A stretch of 64,000 bases of DNA from the NCBI RefSeq assembly GCF_002554795.1, contig NZ_PDEQ01000004.1, forward strand, positions 124,001-188,000. Reading direction: 5' to 3'. Source of the stretch: Longibacter salinarum (lineage in GTDB: Bacteria > Bacteroidota > Rhodothermia > Rhodothermales > Salinibacteraceae). This document shows, piece after piece, positions 55,961 to 64,000 of the stretch. The notes below the pieces were generated by a model. It did no database searches, was not told where the DNA came from, and saw only the letters and a list, made by a program, of their open reading frames with translations. The position numbers and the translations under genes were made by a program. Each line of letters starts with the position of its first letter. Within the stretch, counting starts at the first letter, position 1.

Positions 55961-56650
55961 CTATGCGGCGGTCCTCATCTCATCGAGCTCGACGCGGCCC
56001 TGGCGAAGCCGGAGCACTCGTCCGGTGCGTTCAGCGAGTTCCAGGTTGTGCGTGACGAGCACGAGGGTCGTGCCAGCCGTCTCGTTCAGGCTGAAAAGAA
56101 GATCTTCGATCGTCTCAGCCGTTTCGACATCCAGATTCCCCGTCGGCTCATCGGCGAAAAGGATGCGGGGTTCGTTGATGAATGCGCGCGCCATCGCGAC
56201 ACGCTGGCGCTCTCCTCCCGAGAGTTGCGCCGGATAGTGGTCAAGCCGATCGCCGAGCCCGACGCGATCCAGGAGCGTCGCCGCACGATCACGGGCACCA
56301 CTTCGGCCCTGGAGCTCCGCCGGGACCATCACATTTTCCAGTGCCGTCAGTGTCGGAAGCAGCCGGAACGTCTGGAAGACGAAGCCGACATATTGATTCC
56401 GAACGGCCGCCCGCTCGTCCTCGTCAAGTGGTGTAAGGTCGGTCCCGCACAGTTCGACCGTACCAGATGTCGGAGCGTCGAGTCCGGCGCACAAGCCGAG
56501 CAACGTCGTCTTTCCACTGCCTGACGGACCGACGATAGCGCACGTGCTCCCGTCTTCGACCTCGAACGAGACGTCGTCGAGCACGGTCAAGTCGCGTGAG
56601 CCGCTACGGAAGGTTTTCGTTAGATTGGAGACGCGAAGAACGGTACTCAT
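55961..56650 (-). CDS. ABC transporter ATPase of the YbbA/LolD type
   Basis: A 229-residue ATPase. Walker A GPSGSGKTTLL (41-51), signature LSGGERQRVAMARAF (about 143), Walker B ILFADEPTGNLD (about 164-175) and switch His in LVLVTHNLELAERT. Length and the MacB/LolD-like N terminus identify the subfamily that works with FtsX-type permeases. Its partner is the permease at 52804-55347. The two genes lie in the same direction but have been split by inserted repeats. It is divergent from the TesA-like gene. Confidence 0.94.
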   Translation of the reverse strand: MSTVLRVSNLTKTFRSGSRDLTVLDDVSFEVEDGSTCAIVGPSGSGKTTLLGLCAGLDAPTSGTVELCGTDLTPLDEDERAAVRNQYVGFVFQTFRLLPTLTALENVMVPAELQGRSGARDRAATLLDRVGLGDRLDHYPAQLSGGERQRVAMARAFINEPRILFADEPTGNLDVETAETIEDLLFSLNETAGTTLVLVTHNLELAERTGRVLRLRQGRVELDEMRTAA

Positions 56651-56786
56651 ACGCGGGACCGCGGAGAGGGGCGGTAAATGGAGGGAGTCGAAAAGGCACC
56701 TGGGCCGGCGGAATGCGAAACTACCAGCGAGAGCCGGGGTTCAGACTACGCCTCCCGCCCAGCTCTCGTTACAAAGCCTCGATTTA

Positions 56787-57545
56787 ATGCGTGCGAGCCG
56801 TCTATACCCATTTCTCCTCCTGGCTGTTCTTCTAATCGCCGGGTGTGGCCAGGATCGTTCCAATCGGTCTTCAGAACCTTCGTCGCCGGCGGACACAGCG
56901 ACATCGACAACGTCCTCCAGCCCCTCCAGCACCACCCGAAGTGAATCGGTCAAGGTGCTGGTACTTGGCAACAGCATCGCCGCTGGTCTAGGACTTGCCG
57001 ACCCGGGACGCCAGTCGTTCCCCGCCCGTTTGCAGCAGAAAGTCGACTCCCTCGGTTGGAATGTACGGGTGCGCAATGCCGGGGAAAGCGGCATGACCTC
57101 CGCCGGCGGTCTCCAACGCATCGACTGGCTTCTACAACAGCCGGTCGACGTGCTCGTCCTGGAACTCGGAGGCAATGACGGACTCCGCGGTGTCGATCCA
57201 ACAGCCACGACGAAGAATCTAACGGCCATCATCGACAGCACATTCAGCCGCTATCCGGACGCTCGCGTGATCCTCGCCGGTATGCAGATTCCACCGAACC
57301 TCGGACCGCAGTATACGCAGCGGTTCCGCGACATCTACCCTTCGATCGCATCTCAATACGATCGCGTTTCCCTCATCCCGTTCGTCCTCGAAGGCGTCGG
57401 CGGAGTCGACTCGCTGATGCAAGACGATGGGATTCACCCGACGATCGAAGGCCAACGTTACGTCGCCTCGAACGTGTGGAATGTTCTGCGTCCCGTGCTT
57501 GAGAACATGCAGACGCGCGACTCCGAGCTCCAACCGGCCTCCTGA
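56787..57545 (+). CDS. SGNH-family esterase/lysophospholipase (TesA-like lipoprotein)
   Basis: A 252-residue protein. Lipobox LLLAVLLIAGC (C20) and a Ser/Thr linker precede an SGNH hydrolase core. Block I is VLVLGNSIAAGLGL with nucleophile S63; the usual G-D-S is G-N-S here. The block I and III spacing, ELGGNDGLRG (N130) and the D-G-I-H catalytic pair (D214/H217) are intact. Divergent placement next to the YbbA/YbbP genes repeats the E. coli tesA arrangement, so a thioesterase/lysophospholipase role is likely. ATG 56787 starts the signal peptide; the frame is open further upstream. Confidence 0.92.
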   Translation: MRASRLYPFLLLAVLLIAGCGQDRSNRSSEPSSPADTATSTTSSSPSSTTRSESVKVLVLGNSIAAGLGLADPGRQSFPARLQQKVDSLGWNVRVRNAGESGMTSAGGLQRIDWLLQQPVDVLVLELGGNDGLRGVDPTATTKNLTAIIDSTFSRYPDARVILAGMQIPPNLGPQYTQRFRDIYPSIASQYDRVSLIPFVLEGVGGVDSLMQDDGIHPTIEGQRYVASNVWNVLRPVLENMQTRDSELQPAS

Positions 57546-57647
57546 CCACACACTCTCTGCCGCGCTAACTACCGCTTGCATCTTATTGACGGTTTCCTCG
57601 CCATTCCCTATCGTATGTAGCTCTTCACACTGACGCTTCTTGTATTG

Positions 57648-58610
57648 ATGGGTCTCTCTCTCCCCGCTCCTGACCTTGCCCCCATCGGGATCCTCGTCCT
57701 CTCCGGCCGTGACCTTCTCTCTCTAAACACGCACGCACGGACGCTCCTAACCGGTTCACCGGACGCGGACCTTCAAACGTGCCGAACCGCGGCGCGGCCC
57801 ATCCTGGATCGAAGCGAGGATGCGTCGGCGTCCTCCTGGACGATCGACATTACTCGTGGCACCTCTTCACGTCCTACGAACGGGCGCCTGCACGTGGCGA
57901 TTGAGTCTGCAGCTGATGAGGTACGGATCGCAGAACTGCGTTCGATCTCCATGCTCGAAGAAAGCAAGGATCGGCGTGCTCGCGAGGCCTTCGATCGAGC
58001 CGTCAAGCCCATCTATCGTGCATTTGCCCACGACGCCCGCAATCCGCTGATCGCCAGCCAGCTCCAGACCGGAATCCTTCGCGAACTGGACGCGGACGCT
58101 CTCGCTGAACGGGCACCGACGATAGCACAAACACTTGATCGCCACCTCTCCGGCGCGAGTGAAGGCATTTCTATACTCGTCGATGAACTTGCGCCAGACC
58201 CGGACGACCCACCGACCGACGTACTGAACGTGATCGACTACGTCCGTCGCCTGACGCTACCGTACGCGCAAAAAAAGAGCGCTACCGTTCAGGCTCGGAC
58301 CATGGCGGCCGACCTCTACACCCGGGCCCCCGTCGTTCCCCTCCGCCGCATGCTCATCGGCTTTTTGGCCCGCCTCCTTCCCCATGCCGCCTCCGGCAAC
58401 CGAATTGAGATCCAAGCGGAGAAGGACGTGGGCGACGAGGGCGGCGGACCCATCATAACTCTGACGGCCCACGGTCTCATGCCGACCGCTGACGTCGTAC
58501 AGGAAGCCATCGAAGCGGTCATGTACGACGCTTTTCGATGCGAGGCCCAGGGAAAAACCATCCCAACCGAGAATGGCACCTGCATCCGGATTCTTCTCCC
58601 GGCAACGTGA
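57648..58610 (+). CDS. Histidine-kinase-like protein lacking ATP-binding motifs
   Basis: A 320-residue cytosolic protein. The N terminus (1-100) looks PAS-like (PIGILVLSGRDLLSLNTHARTLL). A HisKA-like helix pair follows, with H128 in RAFAHDARNPLIASQLQTGIL. The C-terminal domain has the size of a HATPase fold but no recognisable N, G1, F or G2 box. It may be a phosphotransfer or pseudokinase protein, or unrelated. It starts TTG-ATG (ATG 57648 used). It lies 100 bp after the esterase on the same strand. No partner regulator is nearby. Confidence 0.65.
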   Translation: MGLSLPAPDLAPIGILVLSGRDLLSLNTHARTLLTGSPDADLQTCRTAARPILDRSEDASASSWTIDITRGTSSRPTNGRLHVAIESAADEVRIAELRSISMLEESKDRRAREAFDRAVKPIYRAFAHDARNPLIASQLQTGILRELDADALAERAPTIAQTLDRHLSGASEGISILVDELAPDPDDPPTDVLNVIDYVRRLTLPYAQKKSATVQARTMAADLYTRAPVVPLRRMLIGFLARLLPHAASGNRIEIQAEKDVGDEGGGPIITLTAHGLMPTADVVQEAIEAVMYDAFRCEAQGKTIPTENGTCIRILLPAT

Positions 58611-58614
58611 CGAG

Positions 58615-58720
58615 GTCTGGATGTGTGGAGGAGACGATGACTGAAAGTCGACCGTAGTCGAGTGAGCTAGCGCCAAGCGTGCGCCTAACGCTGAACTCTG
58701 AACGCTGAACTCTGAACGAC
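58615..58720 (+). repeat. Short octamer-heptamer composite before pntB
   Basis: Two to three octamers (GTCTGGAT, GTGTGGAG, GAGACGAT; 58615-58638), about 50 bp of unique core, then heptamers TAACGCT, GAACTCT, GAACGCT, GAACTCT, GAACGAC (58686-58720). The order and polarity are those of the larger loci. It fills the space between two converging stop codons. Confidence 0.75.
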
Positions 58721-58725
58721 AATAT

Positions 58726-60162
58726 TTACGCTTCTTTCAGCGCCTTGACCTCGTCCACGATGCCCGCGACCGCCTCCTTCGCGTCGGAGAAGAGCATCTT
58801 CGTGTTGTCGTTGTAGAACAGGTTGTTCGGTACGCCTGAGTAGCCGGGGCTGAGGCTGCGCTTGATCACGACAACCGTCTCCGCCTCGTCCACATTCAGG
58901 ATGGGCATCCCGTAAATGGGGCTATCCTCATCCTCCCTCGCAGCCGGGTTCACCACGTCATTTGCGCCAATGACGAGCGCCACGTCGGTCGTCGAAAACT
59001 CGGGGTTAATATCGTCCATCTCGTAGAGCCGCTCGTACGGCACATTCGCCTCCGCCAGCAGCACGTTCATGTGACCCGGCATTCGGCCCGCGACCGGATG
59101 GATCGCATACTTTACCTCGATGCCCTGGTCTTCGAGTAACTGCGCCATCTCCCGGACCTCATGCTGTGCCTGCGCGACGGCCAGACCGTATCCGGGCACG
59201 ATCACCACCTTGTCCGCATAGCTCATGAGGATGGCGGTGTCGTCCGGCGACGTCTCATTCACCGACTTACCTTCCGGTACATCCACACCGGATGCGCCAC
59301 CCCCATCACCGCCGAAGCCGCCAAGCATCACGTTCGCCAACGAACGGTTCATTGCATCGCACATGATGACGGTCAGAATGAGACCGGCTGCTCCAACGAG
59401 GGTGCCACTCACGATCAGGGCCGTGTTATCGAGCACGAATCCCGTCGCTGCAGCTGCAAGCCCGGAGTACGAGTTCAAGAGCGCGACCACAACCGGCATG
59501 TCCGCCCCGCCGATCGGAATGACGAGAACGATGCCGAGAAAAAATGCTGCTGCTCCCAGCGCCATAACGGTGTAGAGAACCGGCTCCACCTCTGTTGGAA
59601 AACCACCGGCTTCCAGCGCCATGTAAACAATGGCTCCGAAGGATCCCAGAACGAGAAGCGCCATCAAGACTCGCAAGCCGGGAAAAGAGATCGGATTCCC
59701 GGAAATCCATCCTGAAAGCTTGCCGTTTGCGACAATGCTCCCGGAAAACGTCACCGTTCCGATAAGAACGGAGAGACCAATCGTGATGGCCGCAACGGCA
59801 TCGAAAGCGGAAAGCTCGATTGCGGAGCCGCCCGTGTACTGAGCAATCTCTGCGCTAGCGACGAGTGCCGACGCAAGGCCGCCGAACCCGTTAAAAATGG
59901 CCACGAGCTCTGGCATCGATGTCATCTCGACCTTTCGGGCCAGAACCACACCGATGCCGCCTCCAACGATCACGCCCCCGATGATCATCGGCCAGGACAG
60001 CACCTCATAAAGAAACAGCGTTGCGATGACGGCAACGAACATACCGGCAGAAGCCAGTTGGTTGCCACGCTGCGCGGTGACAGGAGACTGCATCCGCTTC
60101 AGCCCAAAAACAAATAGGACAGCGGACAGCAGGTAGGCGAGATCAATAATAGCAGTCTTCAT
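58726..60162 (-). CDS. pntB: NAD(P) transhydrogenase subunit beta
   Basis: A 478-residue protein. Eight to nine helices (1-280: LAYLLSAVLFVFGLKRMQ, VEMTSMPELVAIFNGFGGLAS, MPVVVALLNSYSGLAAAATG) are followed by the NADP-binding dIII domain with VVIVPGYGLAVAQAQHEVRE, AIHPVAGRMPGHMNVLLAEA, ALVIGANDVVNPAA and VVVIKRSLSPGYSGVPN. It couples proton entry to NADPH formation. ATG 60162 is chosen from the family N terminus. It is the last gene of pntAa-pntAb-pntB. Confidence 0.97.
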   Translation of the reverse strand: MKTAIIDLAYLLSAVLFVFGLKRMQSPVTAQRGNQLASAGMFVAVIATLFLYEVLSWPMIIGGVIVGGGIGVVLARKVEMTSMPELVAIFNGFGGLASALVASAEIAQYTGGSAIELSAFDAVAAITIGLSVLIGTVTFSGSIVANGKLSGWISGNPISFPGLRVLMALLVLGSFGAIVYMALEAGGFPTEVEPVLYTVMALGAAAFFLGIVLVIPIGGADMPVVVALLNSYSGLAAAATGFVLDNTALIVSGTLVGAAGLILTVIMCDAMNRSLANVMLGGFGGDGGGASGVDVPEGKSVNETSPDDTAILMSYADKVVIVPGYGLAVAQAQHEVREMAQLLEDQGIEVKYAIHPVAGRMPGHMNVLLAEANVPYERLYEMDDINPEFSTTDVALVIGANDVVNPAAREDEDSPIYGMPILNVDEAETVVVIKRSLSPGYSGVPNNLFYNDNTKMLFSDAKEAVAGIVDEVKALKEA

Positions 60163-60217
60163 GAGCAGGGCCTTCGCATGAGAGAGACGAGCGGGCGAAA
60201 CCGGATCGAAGCGGGAT

Positions 60218-60550
60218 TCAGGCAGCGCCGTTCGTCGGCGTAGCAACGGTCGAAGCATCGACATCCGATGGCGTACCGCGCTTCTTTCTTGCAAACATCT
60301 GTAGCATTCGATCGGTCACGAGGAAGCCACCCACCACGTTAATCGATGCCACCACTACGGCAGCAAATCCGATCCACGAGGCCCACTCATTTCCAGTCAT
60401 TCCCGCCGCCACCACCGCCCCAACGAGCGTGATCCCGCTAATAGCGTTCGCTCCAGACATGAGCGGCGTGTGCAGCGTCTGCGGCACCTTGCTCAGAACC
60501 TCCGTTCCGAGAAAAGCCGAAAGCACAAAGATAATAACGTTGTTTAGCAT
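60218..60550 (-). CDS. pntAb: NAD(P) transhydrogenase subunit alpha, membrane part
   Basis: A 110-residue protein with three helices, equivalent to the C-terminal part of E. coli PntA (FVLSAFLGTEVLSKVPQTLH, TPLMSGANAISGITLVGAVV, GFLVTDRMLQMF). The split alpha subunit is common outside Enterobacteria. ATG 60550 starts the conserved region. It lies between pntAa and pntB. Confidence 0.95.
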   Translation of the reverse strand: MLNNVIIFVLSAFLGTEVLSKVPQTLHTPLMSGANAISGITLVGAVVAAGMTGNEWASWIGFAAVVVASINVVGGFLVTDRMLQMFARKKRGTPSDVDASTVATPTNGAA

Positions 60551-60628
60551 GGGTGGCGTGCAATCGTTTTCTGGTTTCCACGTATCTCGCAATGAGCGAC
60601 CGACCGGCGGATGACATACCGCCTGAAT

Positions 60629-61774
60629 CTAAGCTTCCTGAGACAGCATACCGCGGACGCGCTCGTTGTGAACCTCGCCATCGTGCGTCAGGCAGGCGCC
60701 GTCGAAAATCTCGTCGTCGAAGTCCGGCGTGAATGCTCCGTCTTCGACGAACTCTTCGATGAGCGACGTAATGGTCTTGGCGTAGAGTTGGCTCGCGTGA
60801 ACCGGCATGTCCGCAGGCAAATTCGTGGGGCCGATTACGGAGACGTCGTGCTCTACAACCGTCTCGCCGGCTTCCGTATATGCACAGTTTCCTCCATTCG
60901 GTGCAGCAAGATCGATTATCACCGAACCTGGCTTCATCGCTTCAACCGCCTCCTCTCGAATCAGGAGGGGCGCGGGTCGGCCGGGAATCAGCGCGGTGCT
61001 GATCACGACATCAGCGTCGGCAATGTGCGGCTGCAAGAGTTCCGGCTGTCTCTCCTGCTTTTCTTTCTGCAATTCCTTCGCATACCCGCCCTCGTCTTCC
61101 TGATCTCCCATATCCAGCTCAAGCTCGACGAACTTCGCACCCAGACTCTCAATCTCCTCTCGCGTCGCGTCGCGGATGTCGTAGCCGAAGACCTTTGCGC
61201 CAAGACGTTTCGCTGTTGCAATCGCCTGGAGCCCGGCAACACCGGCCCCAAGGACGAGGACCTGGGCTGGACGAATCGTTCCCGCCGCCGTCGTCAAAAG
61301 TGGGAAGAACTTCGGGAGGCGGTCGGCGGCAAGAATCGTCGCCCGATAGCCGCCGAGCGAGCTCATGGCGGAAAGAGCGTCCATCTTCTGCGCACGTGAG
61401 ATTCTCGGCACAAGCTCCATCGACAACGAGGTCACGCCTCGGTCGGCCAGAGCGCGAGCAAGGGACGGACGATCGAGCGGGCTCAAAAAGCCGGCGATCA
61501 CTTGTCCTTCGTGCATCGCAGCGATCTCGTCGTCGGACGGTGGGGCAACTTTCGCGATGAGGTCTGCACCGAACACGGTGTCGCGGTCCACAATCTGGCA
61601 GCCCGCATCCTCGAAGCTGCGATCAGAGTGGAAGGCACGCTCGCCCGCTCCGGACTCGACGAGAATCTCTAGGCCATCGACGGACTTGAGCATCCGATCG
61701 GCGATTTTTGGAATAAGCGCGACGCGCGTTTCCCCAGATTCGGTTTCGCGAGGAATGCCGATCGTAAGAGCCAT
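60629..61774 (-). CDS. pntAa: NAD(P) transhydrogenase subunit alpha, NAD-binding part
   Basis: A 381-residue dI subunit of the alanine-dehydrogenase/PNT fold: GIPRETESGETRVALIPKI, the catalytic-loop region MELVPRISRAQKMDALSAMS, and the NAD fold VLVLGAGVAGLQAIATAKRLG. It binds NADH and passes hydride to PntB. It heads the three-gene operon. Confidence 0.97.
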   Translation of the reverse strand: MALTIGIPRETESGETRVALIPKIADRMLKSVDGLEILVESGAGERAFHSDRSFEDAGCQIVDRDTVFGADLIAKVAPPSDDEIAAMHEGQVIAGFLSPLDRPSLARALADRGVTSLSMELVPRISRAQKMDALSAMSSLGGYRATILAADRLPKFFPLLTTAAGTIRPAQVLVLGAGVAGLQAIATAKRLGAKVFGYDIRDATREEIESLGAKFVELELDMGDQEDEGGYAKELQKEKQERQPELLQPHIADADVVISTALIPGRPAPLLIREEAVEAMKPGSVIIDLAAPNGGNCAYTEAGETVVEHDVSVIGPTNLPADMPVHASQLYAKTITSLIEEFVEDGAFTPDFDDEIFDGACLTHDGEVHNERVRGMLSQEA

Positions 61775-62010
61775 GAGCGGGAGGGAAAATCAGATCGGAA
61801 ATATCAGTGCGAAAGGGTAGACGTACGAACGGACACATCGTTTGCCGCTCGACCCTATCGTTACGGCTTCACCCATTCTATGGCAACATCTGTCTCTGTG
61901 AAGCCAACTTCAAGAAAGGAAGTAGTTTGCTCCTGCGCAAGCAGGATTTTCGGCTTGAGACATCAGTCGGTCGGAAGCCCACACACTACATCCGTACGCT
62001 CACGCGTACT

Positions 62011-62252
62011 CAACCTGTTTAGTAACTGGATTGCAACACACTAAGAACAAGAAGTCACCTCTCCGACCGGGCCGAACGTGAACCTCTGGAACGGACGCAG
62101 AAGACGCGGTGCGCGAAATCGGCGATGTCGCAGCGCTTGGAGCGTAGCGAGGGCCGACCGTTGGGAGGTCAAGTGTGTTGCGAACGGCGCGAGAAACTGT
62201 CTTCGGGCGGTCCGTACCGCTGGGTGGCCGGAGGCTGTCCGCCAAATAGGTT
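62011..62252 (+). repeat. R1 dispersed repeat, copy e
   Basis: A 242-bp copy, with left end AACCTGTTTAGTAACTGG (diverged) and right end CTGTCCGCCAAATAGGTT. The internal box GTAGCGAGGGCCGACCGTTG (62145-62164) then GGAGGTCAAG is well conserved. The 548-bp gap 61775-62322 otherwise holds only the serC terminator. Confidence 0.8.
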
Positions 62253-62260
62253 TGCAAACC

Positions 62261-62296
62261 AAAAAACGCCTCACCGCCGGACGTGGCGATGAGGCG
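62261..62296 (-). terminator. Terminator of serC
   Basis: A 12-bp stem with one mismatch (CGCCTCACCGCC at 62267-62278, GGCGATGAGGCG at 62285-62296) and a 6-nt loop, preceded on plus by six A, i.e. a U-tract on the minus strand. It lies 27 bp beyond the serC stop. Confidence 0.85.
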
Positions 62297-62322
62297 CTCA
62301 AAACCGGCCGGATCAGATTGGA

Positions 62323-63444
62323 CTAGCCGTGTGTGCGCTCAAATTCCTTCATGAACGCGACAAGTGTATCGACCGCCTCTTCCGGCAGCGCGTTGTAGAG
62401 CGAAGCACGCATGCCGCCGACCGTGCGGTGACCGCCGAGACTAAGGAGTCCATTCTCCTTCGCCTTCTTGATGAACACCGGTTCGAGGTCTTCCTCCACG
62501 AGGCGAAACGTGACGTTCATCATTGAGCGCGAGTCTTCGTCGACCGTTCCACGATAGAAGTCGCTGCCGTCAATCGCGTTGTACAGCTTCTGCGACTTGC
62601 GCTGGTTGATCGCGTGGATGGCGTCCACCCCACCGAGGTCGTCGAGCCAGCGGAGAACCTTCTCGACCATGTAGATTGGGAATACGGGCGGTGTGTTGAA
62701 TCGCTTCGCCGCATGCGTCCCATAGTCGAGCATCGTCGGAAGCGGCTGCTTGCGCTGCTGCAGAAAGTCGTCGTGGATCAAGACGATGGTTACACCAGCG
62801 GGACCGACGTTCTTCTGAGCGCCGGCGTAGATCATGCCGTAGCCATCCAGATCCATTGGACGACTGAGCAGCTCACTGGATGCGTCGGTTACGACCGGGA
62901 CGTCGAGGTTCGGGTCTTTCTGAAACTGGTTGCCGTTGACCGTTTCGTTCGTCGTGATGTGGACGTACGAAGCATCCGGGTTCAAATCCCATTCCTCGAC
63001 CGGCGGGACGTGGCTGAAGTCGTCGTCCTCACTCGATGCCGCGACGCGAACGTCCCCGACTCGGCGTGCTTCCTTGATCGCCTTGGTCCCCCAGCGCCCG
63101 GTGATGACGTAATCGGCGGAGCCGTCTTCCGGCAAAAAGTTGAGCGGCACCTGGTAGAACTGCATTGACGCACCGCCCTGAAGGAAGAGCACGTGCCAGT
63201 CGTCGCTGAGGCCAAGGAGCTTCTTCATGTGCTCCCGCGCCGATTCCTCGATCTTGTCGTACGCGGCAGAGCGGTGACTGATTTCCATCACGGACGCCCC
63301 CACGTGGTCATACACGGGAAGCTCGTTCTTGGCCTCCAAAAGTACCTCCTCAGGAAGCACGGCGGGGCCGGCGGAGAAATTAAACTGACGCTCGCTTCCG
63401 TCGGTCGGAGCGGAGGCGTTCGACGTAGGATCGGTAACTTGCAT
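62323..63444 (-). CDS. serC: Phosphoserine aminotransferase
   Basis: A 373-residue PLP class V aminotransferase making phosphoserine for serine and glycine synthesis (and in PLP synthesis). NFSAGPAVLPEEVL starts the conserved part, after about 20 extra residues. Further motifs: HRSAAYDKI, LFLQGGASMQF, and PLP lysine K211 in YAGAQKNVGPAGV. The C terminus SLGGHRTVGGMRASLYNA is typical. It is monocistronic with its own terminator. Confidence 0.97.
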   Translation of the reverse strand: MQVTDPTSNASAPTDGSERQFNFSAGPAVLPEEVLLEAKNELPVYDHVGASVMEISHRSAAYDKIEESAREHMKKLLGLSDDWHVLFLQGGASMQFYQVPLNFLPEDGSADYVITGRWGTKAIKEARRVGDVRVAASSEDDDFSHVPPVEEWDLNPDASYVHITTNETVNGNQFQKDPNLDVPVVTDASSELLSRPMDLDGYGMIYAGAQKNVGPAGVTIVLIHDDFLQQRKQPLPTMLDYGTHAAKRFNTPPVFPIYMVEKVLRWLDDLGGVDAIHAINQRKSQKLYNAIDGSDFYRGTVDEDSRSMMNVTFRLVEEDLEPVFIKKAKENGLLSLGGHRTVGGMRASLYNALPEEAVDTLVAFMKEFERTHG

Positions 63445-63569
63445 GTCGACGTGCGAAGTTGGTGGGTCACGAAAAAGAGAACGGCGTGCCGCGCGGGCGA
63501 GGACTGCTGCCCGAGTCGATGGTACTCACGGCTAACCCAACCGTATGGTCCCGTTTGGGACGCTTCGAA

Positions 63570-63737
63570 GTGTGGAAGTATGAAAGTGTGGAAGTGTGAA
63601 GGTTTGGACTTTTGGACGTTTGGACGTTTGGACGTTTGGACGTTTGGACGTTTGGACGTTTGGACGTTTGGACGTTTGGACGTTTGGACGTTTGGACGTT
63701 TGGACGTTTGGACGTTTGGACGTTTGGACGTTTGGAC
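63570..63737 (+). repeat. Twenty-one-copy octamer array of locus E
   Basis: Four varied units (GTGTGGAA, GTATGAAA, GTGTGGAA, GTGTGAAG) followed by 17 nearly perfect GTTTGGAC units (one TTTTGGAC). The homogeneous part suggests recent expansion by slippage. It translates without stops on both strands but is not coding. Confidence 0.95.
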
Positions 63738-63795
63738 GAAAGTACCTGCCATCTCCAATCGAGTCAACCCGAACGTTGAGATTCCAACCCAATAG

Positions 63796-63865
63796 ACAAT
63801 CCGCAACCCACAATCCACAATTCGAACTTCGCACTTCGCATTTCGCACTTCGCACTTCGCATTTT
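63796..63865 (+). repeat. Heptamer array of locus E
   Basis: Ten heptamers: ACAATCC, GCAACCC, ACAATCC, ACAATTC, GAACTTC, GCACTTC, GCATTTC, GCACTTC, GCACTTC, GCATTTT. It follows the octamers after a 58-bp unique core, in the usual polarity. The remaining 135 bp of the window (63866-64000) show nothing. Confidence 0.85.
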
Positions 63866-64000
63866 GCTTCCTTCCCTTTCGTCGCTCGAATTCCACCGTT
63901 CATGACATTTCGACGGTATCGGTTGTAACGAAGCACACTGAGCGCGCATGTATAGAGAAACTAAACGAACCCACGGGGTAGGCGACGGGTATTCAACCGC

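Noticed and set aside
63193-63795. 200-residue plus frame with a repeated VWTFGRLD peptide, and its minus-strand counterpart with KRPNVQTS
   Set aside because: The peptides are translations of the octamer array and of the antisense of serC. Both strands are open, and no start or codon pattern supports a gene.

Overview
The window reads as a chromosomal segment of a moderately GC-rich, probably aerobic and possibly halophilic member of the Bacteroidota/Rhodothermota (Salinibacter/Longimonas-like). This is an inference from gene content: a SusC-type TonB receptor, a DUF6122 membrane protein, a degenerate-finger DksA next to ileS and lspA, fused ThrA, a cbb3 oxidase cluster, many acidic proteins, and no obvious Shine-Dalgarno sequences. 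No rRNA, tRNA or CRISPR was seen.

Layout. 1-3.2 kb: 5' part of a SusC receptor behind a LacI regulator. 3.6-15.5 kb: an oxygen and stress island with two tandem universal stress proteins, a NarL/FixJ-type response regulator, a GAF/FixL-like-PAS histidine kinase, ccoNOQP and ccoG. A 17-bp palindrome of the type GTRGGGG-N3-CCCCAC lies before four of its transcription units and is a candidate site for the regulator. 15.5-22.4 kb: NmrA-like reductase, hybrid-free sensor kinase, DoxX with a zinc ribbon, conserved Bacteroidota protein, TrkA-type K+ channel, L,D-transpeptidase. 22.5-31.7 kb (minus strand): ileS, dksA-like, lspA, lepA, a secreted protein and lepB. 32.3-34.0 kb: ade. 34.4-35.8 kb: an insertion sequence. 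36.0-40.0 kb: zinc metalloprotease lipoprotein and META-domain lipoprotein. 40.1-46.7 kb: thrA, thrB, a PQQ-type sugar dehydrogenase and thrC. 46.8-51.0 kb: purine nucleoside phosphorylase, DivIVA-like protein, YggS. 51.4-57.5 kb: DUF2279 protein, YbbP/YbbA ABC system and the divergent TesA-like esterase. 57.6-63.4 kb: a kinase-like protein lacking its ATP site, pntB/pntAb/pntAa and serC.

The most unusual content is between genes. Five loci carry a short degenerate octamer array (GTKTGGAA, GTTTGGAC and relatives) paired, always in the same polarity, with a heptamer array (GAACTCT, GAACCCT and relatives), with a core of about 50-200 bp between them; a sixth, very short pair lies before pntB. 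Two loci share a roughly 140-bp core with a palindrome. An insertion sequence sits in one heptamer array with an 8-bp target duplication, and removing it restores the 7-bp register. A second dispersed family (R1, about 190-240 bp, terminal inverted repeats AACCTGTTTGGCGGA) has five copies, one of them inside an octamer array. These repeats look like a lineage-specific, undescribed repeat system.

All calls are from reading the sequence; no database search was run.
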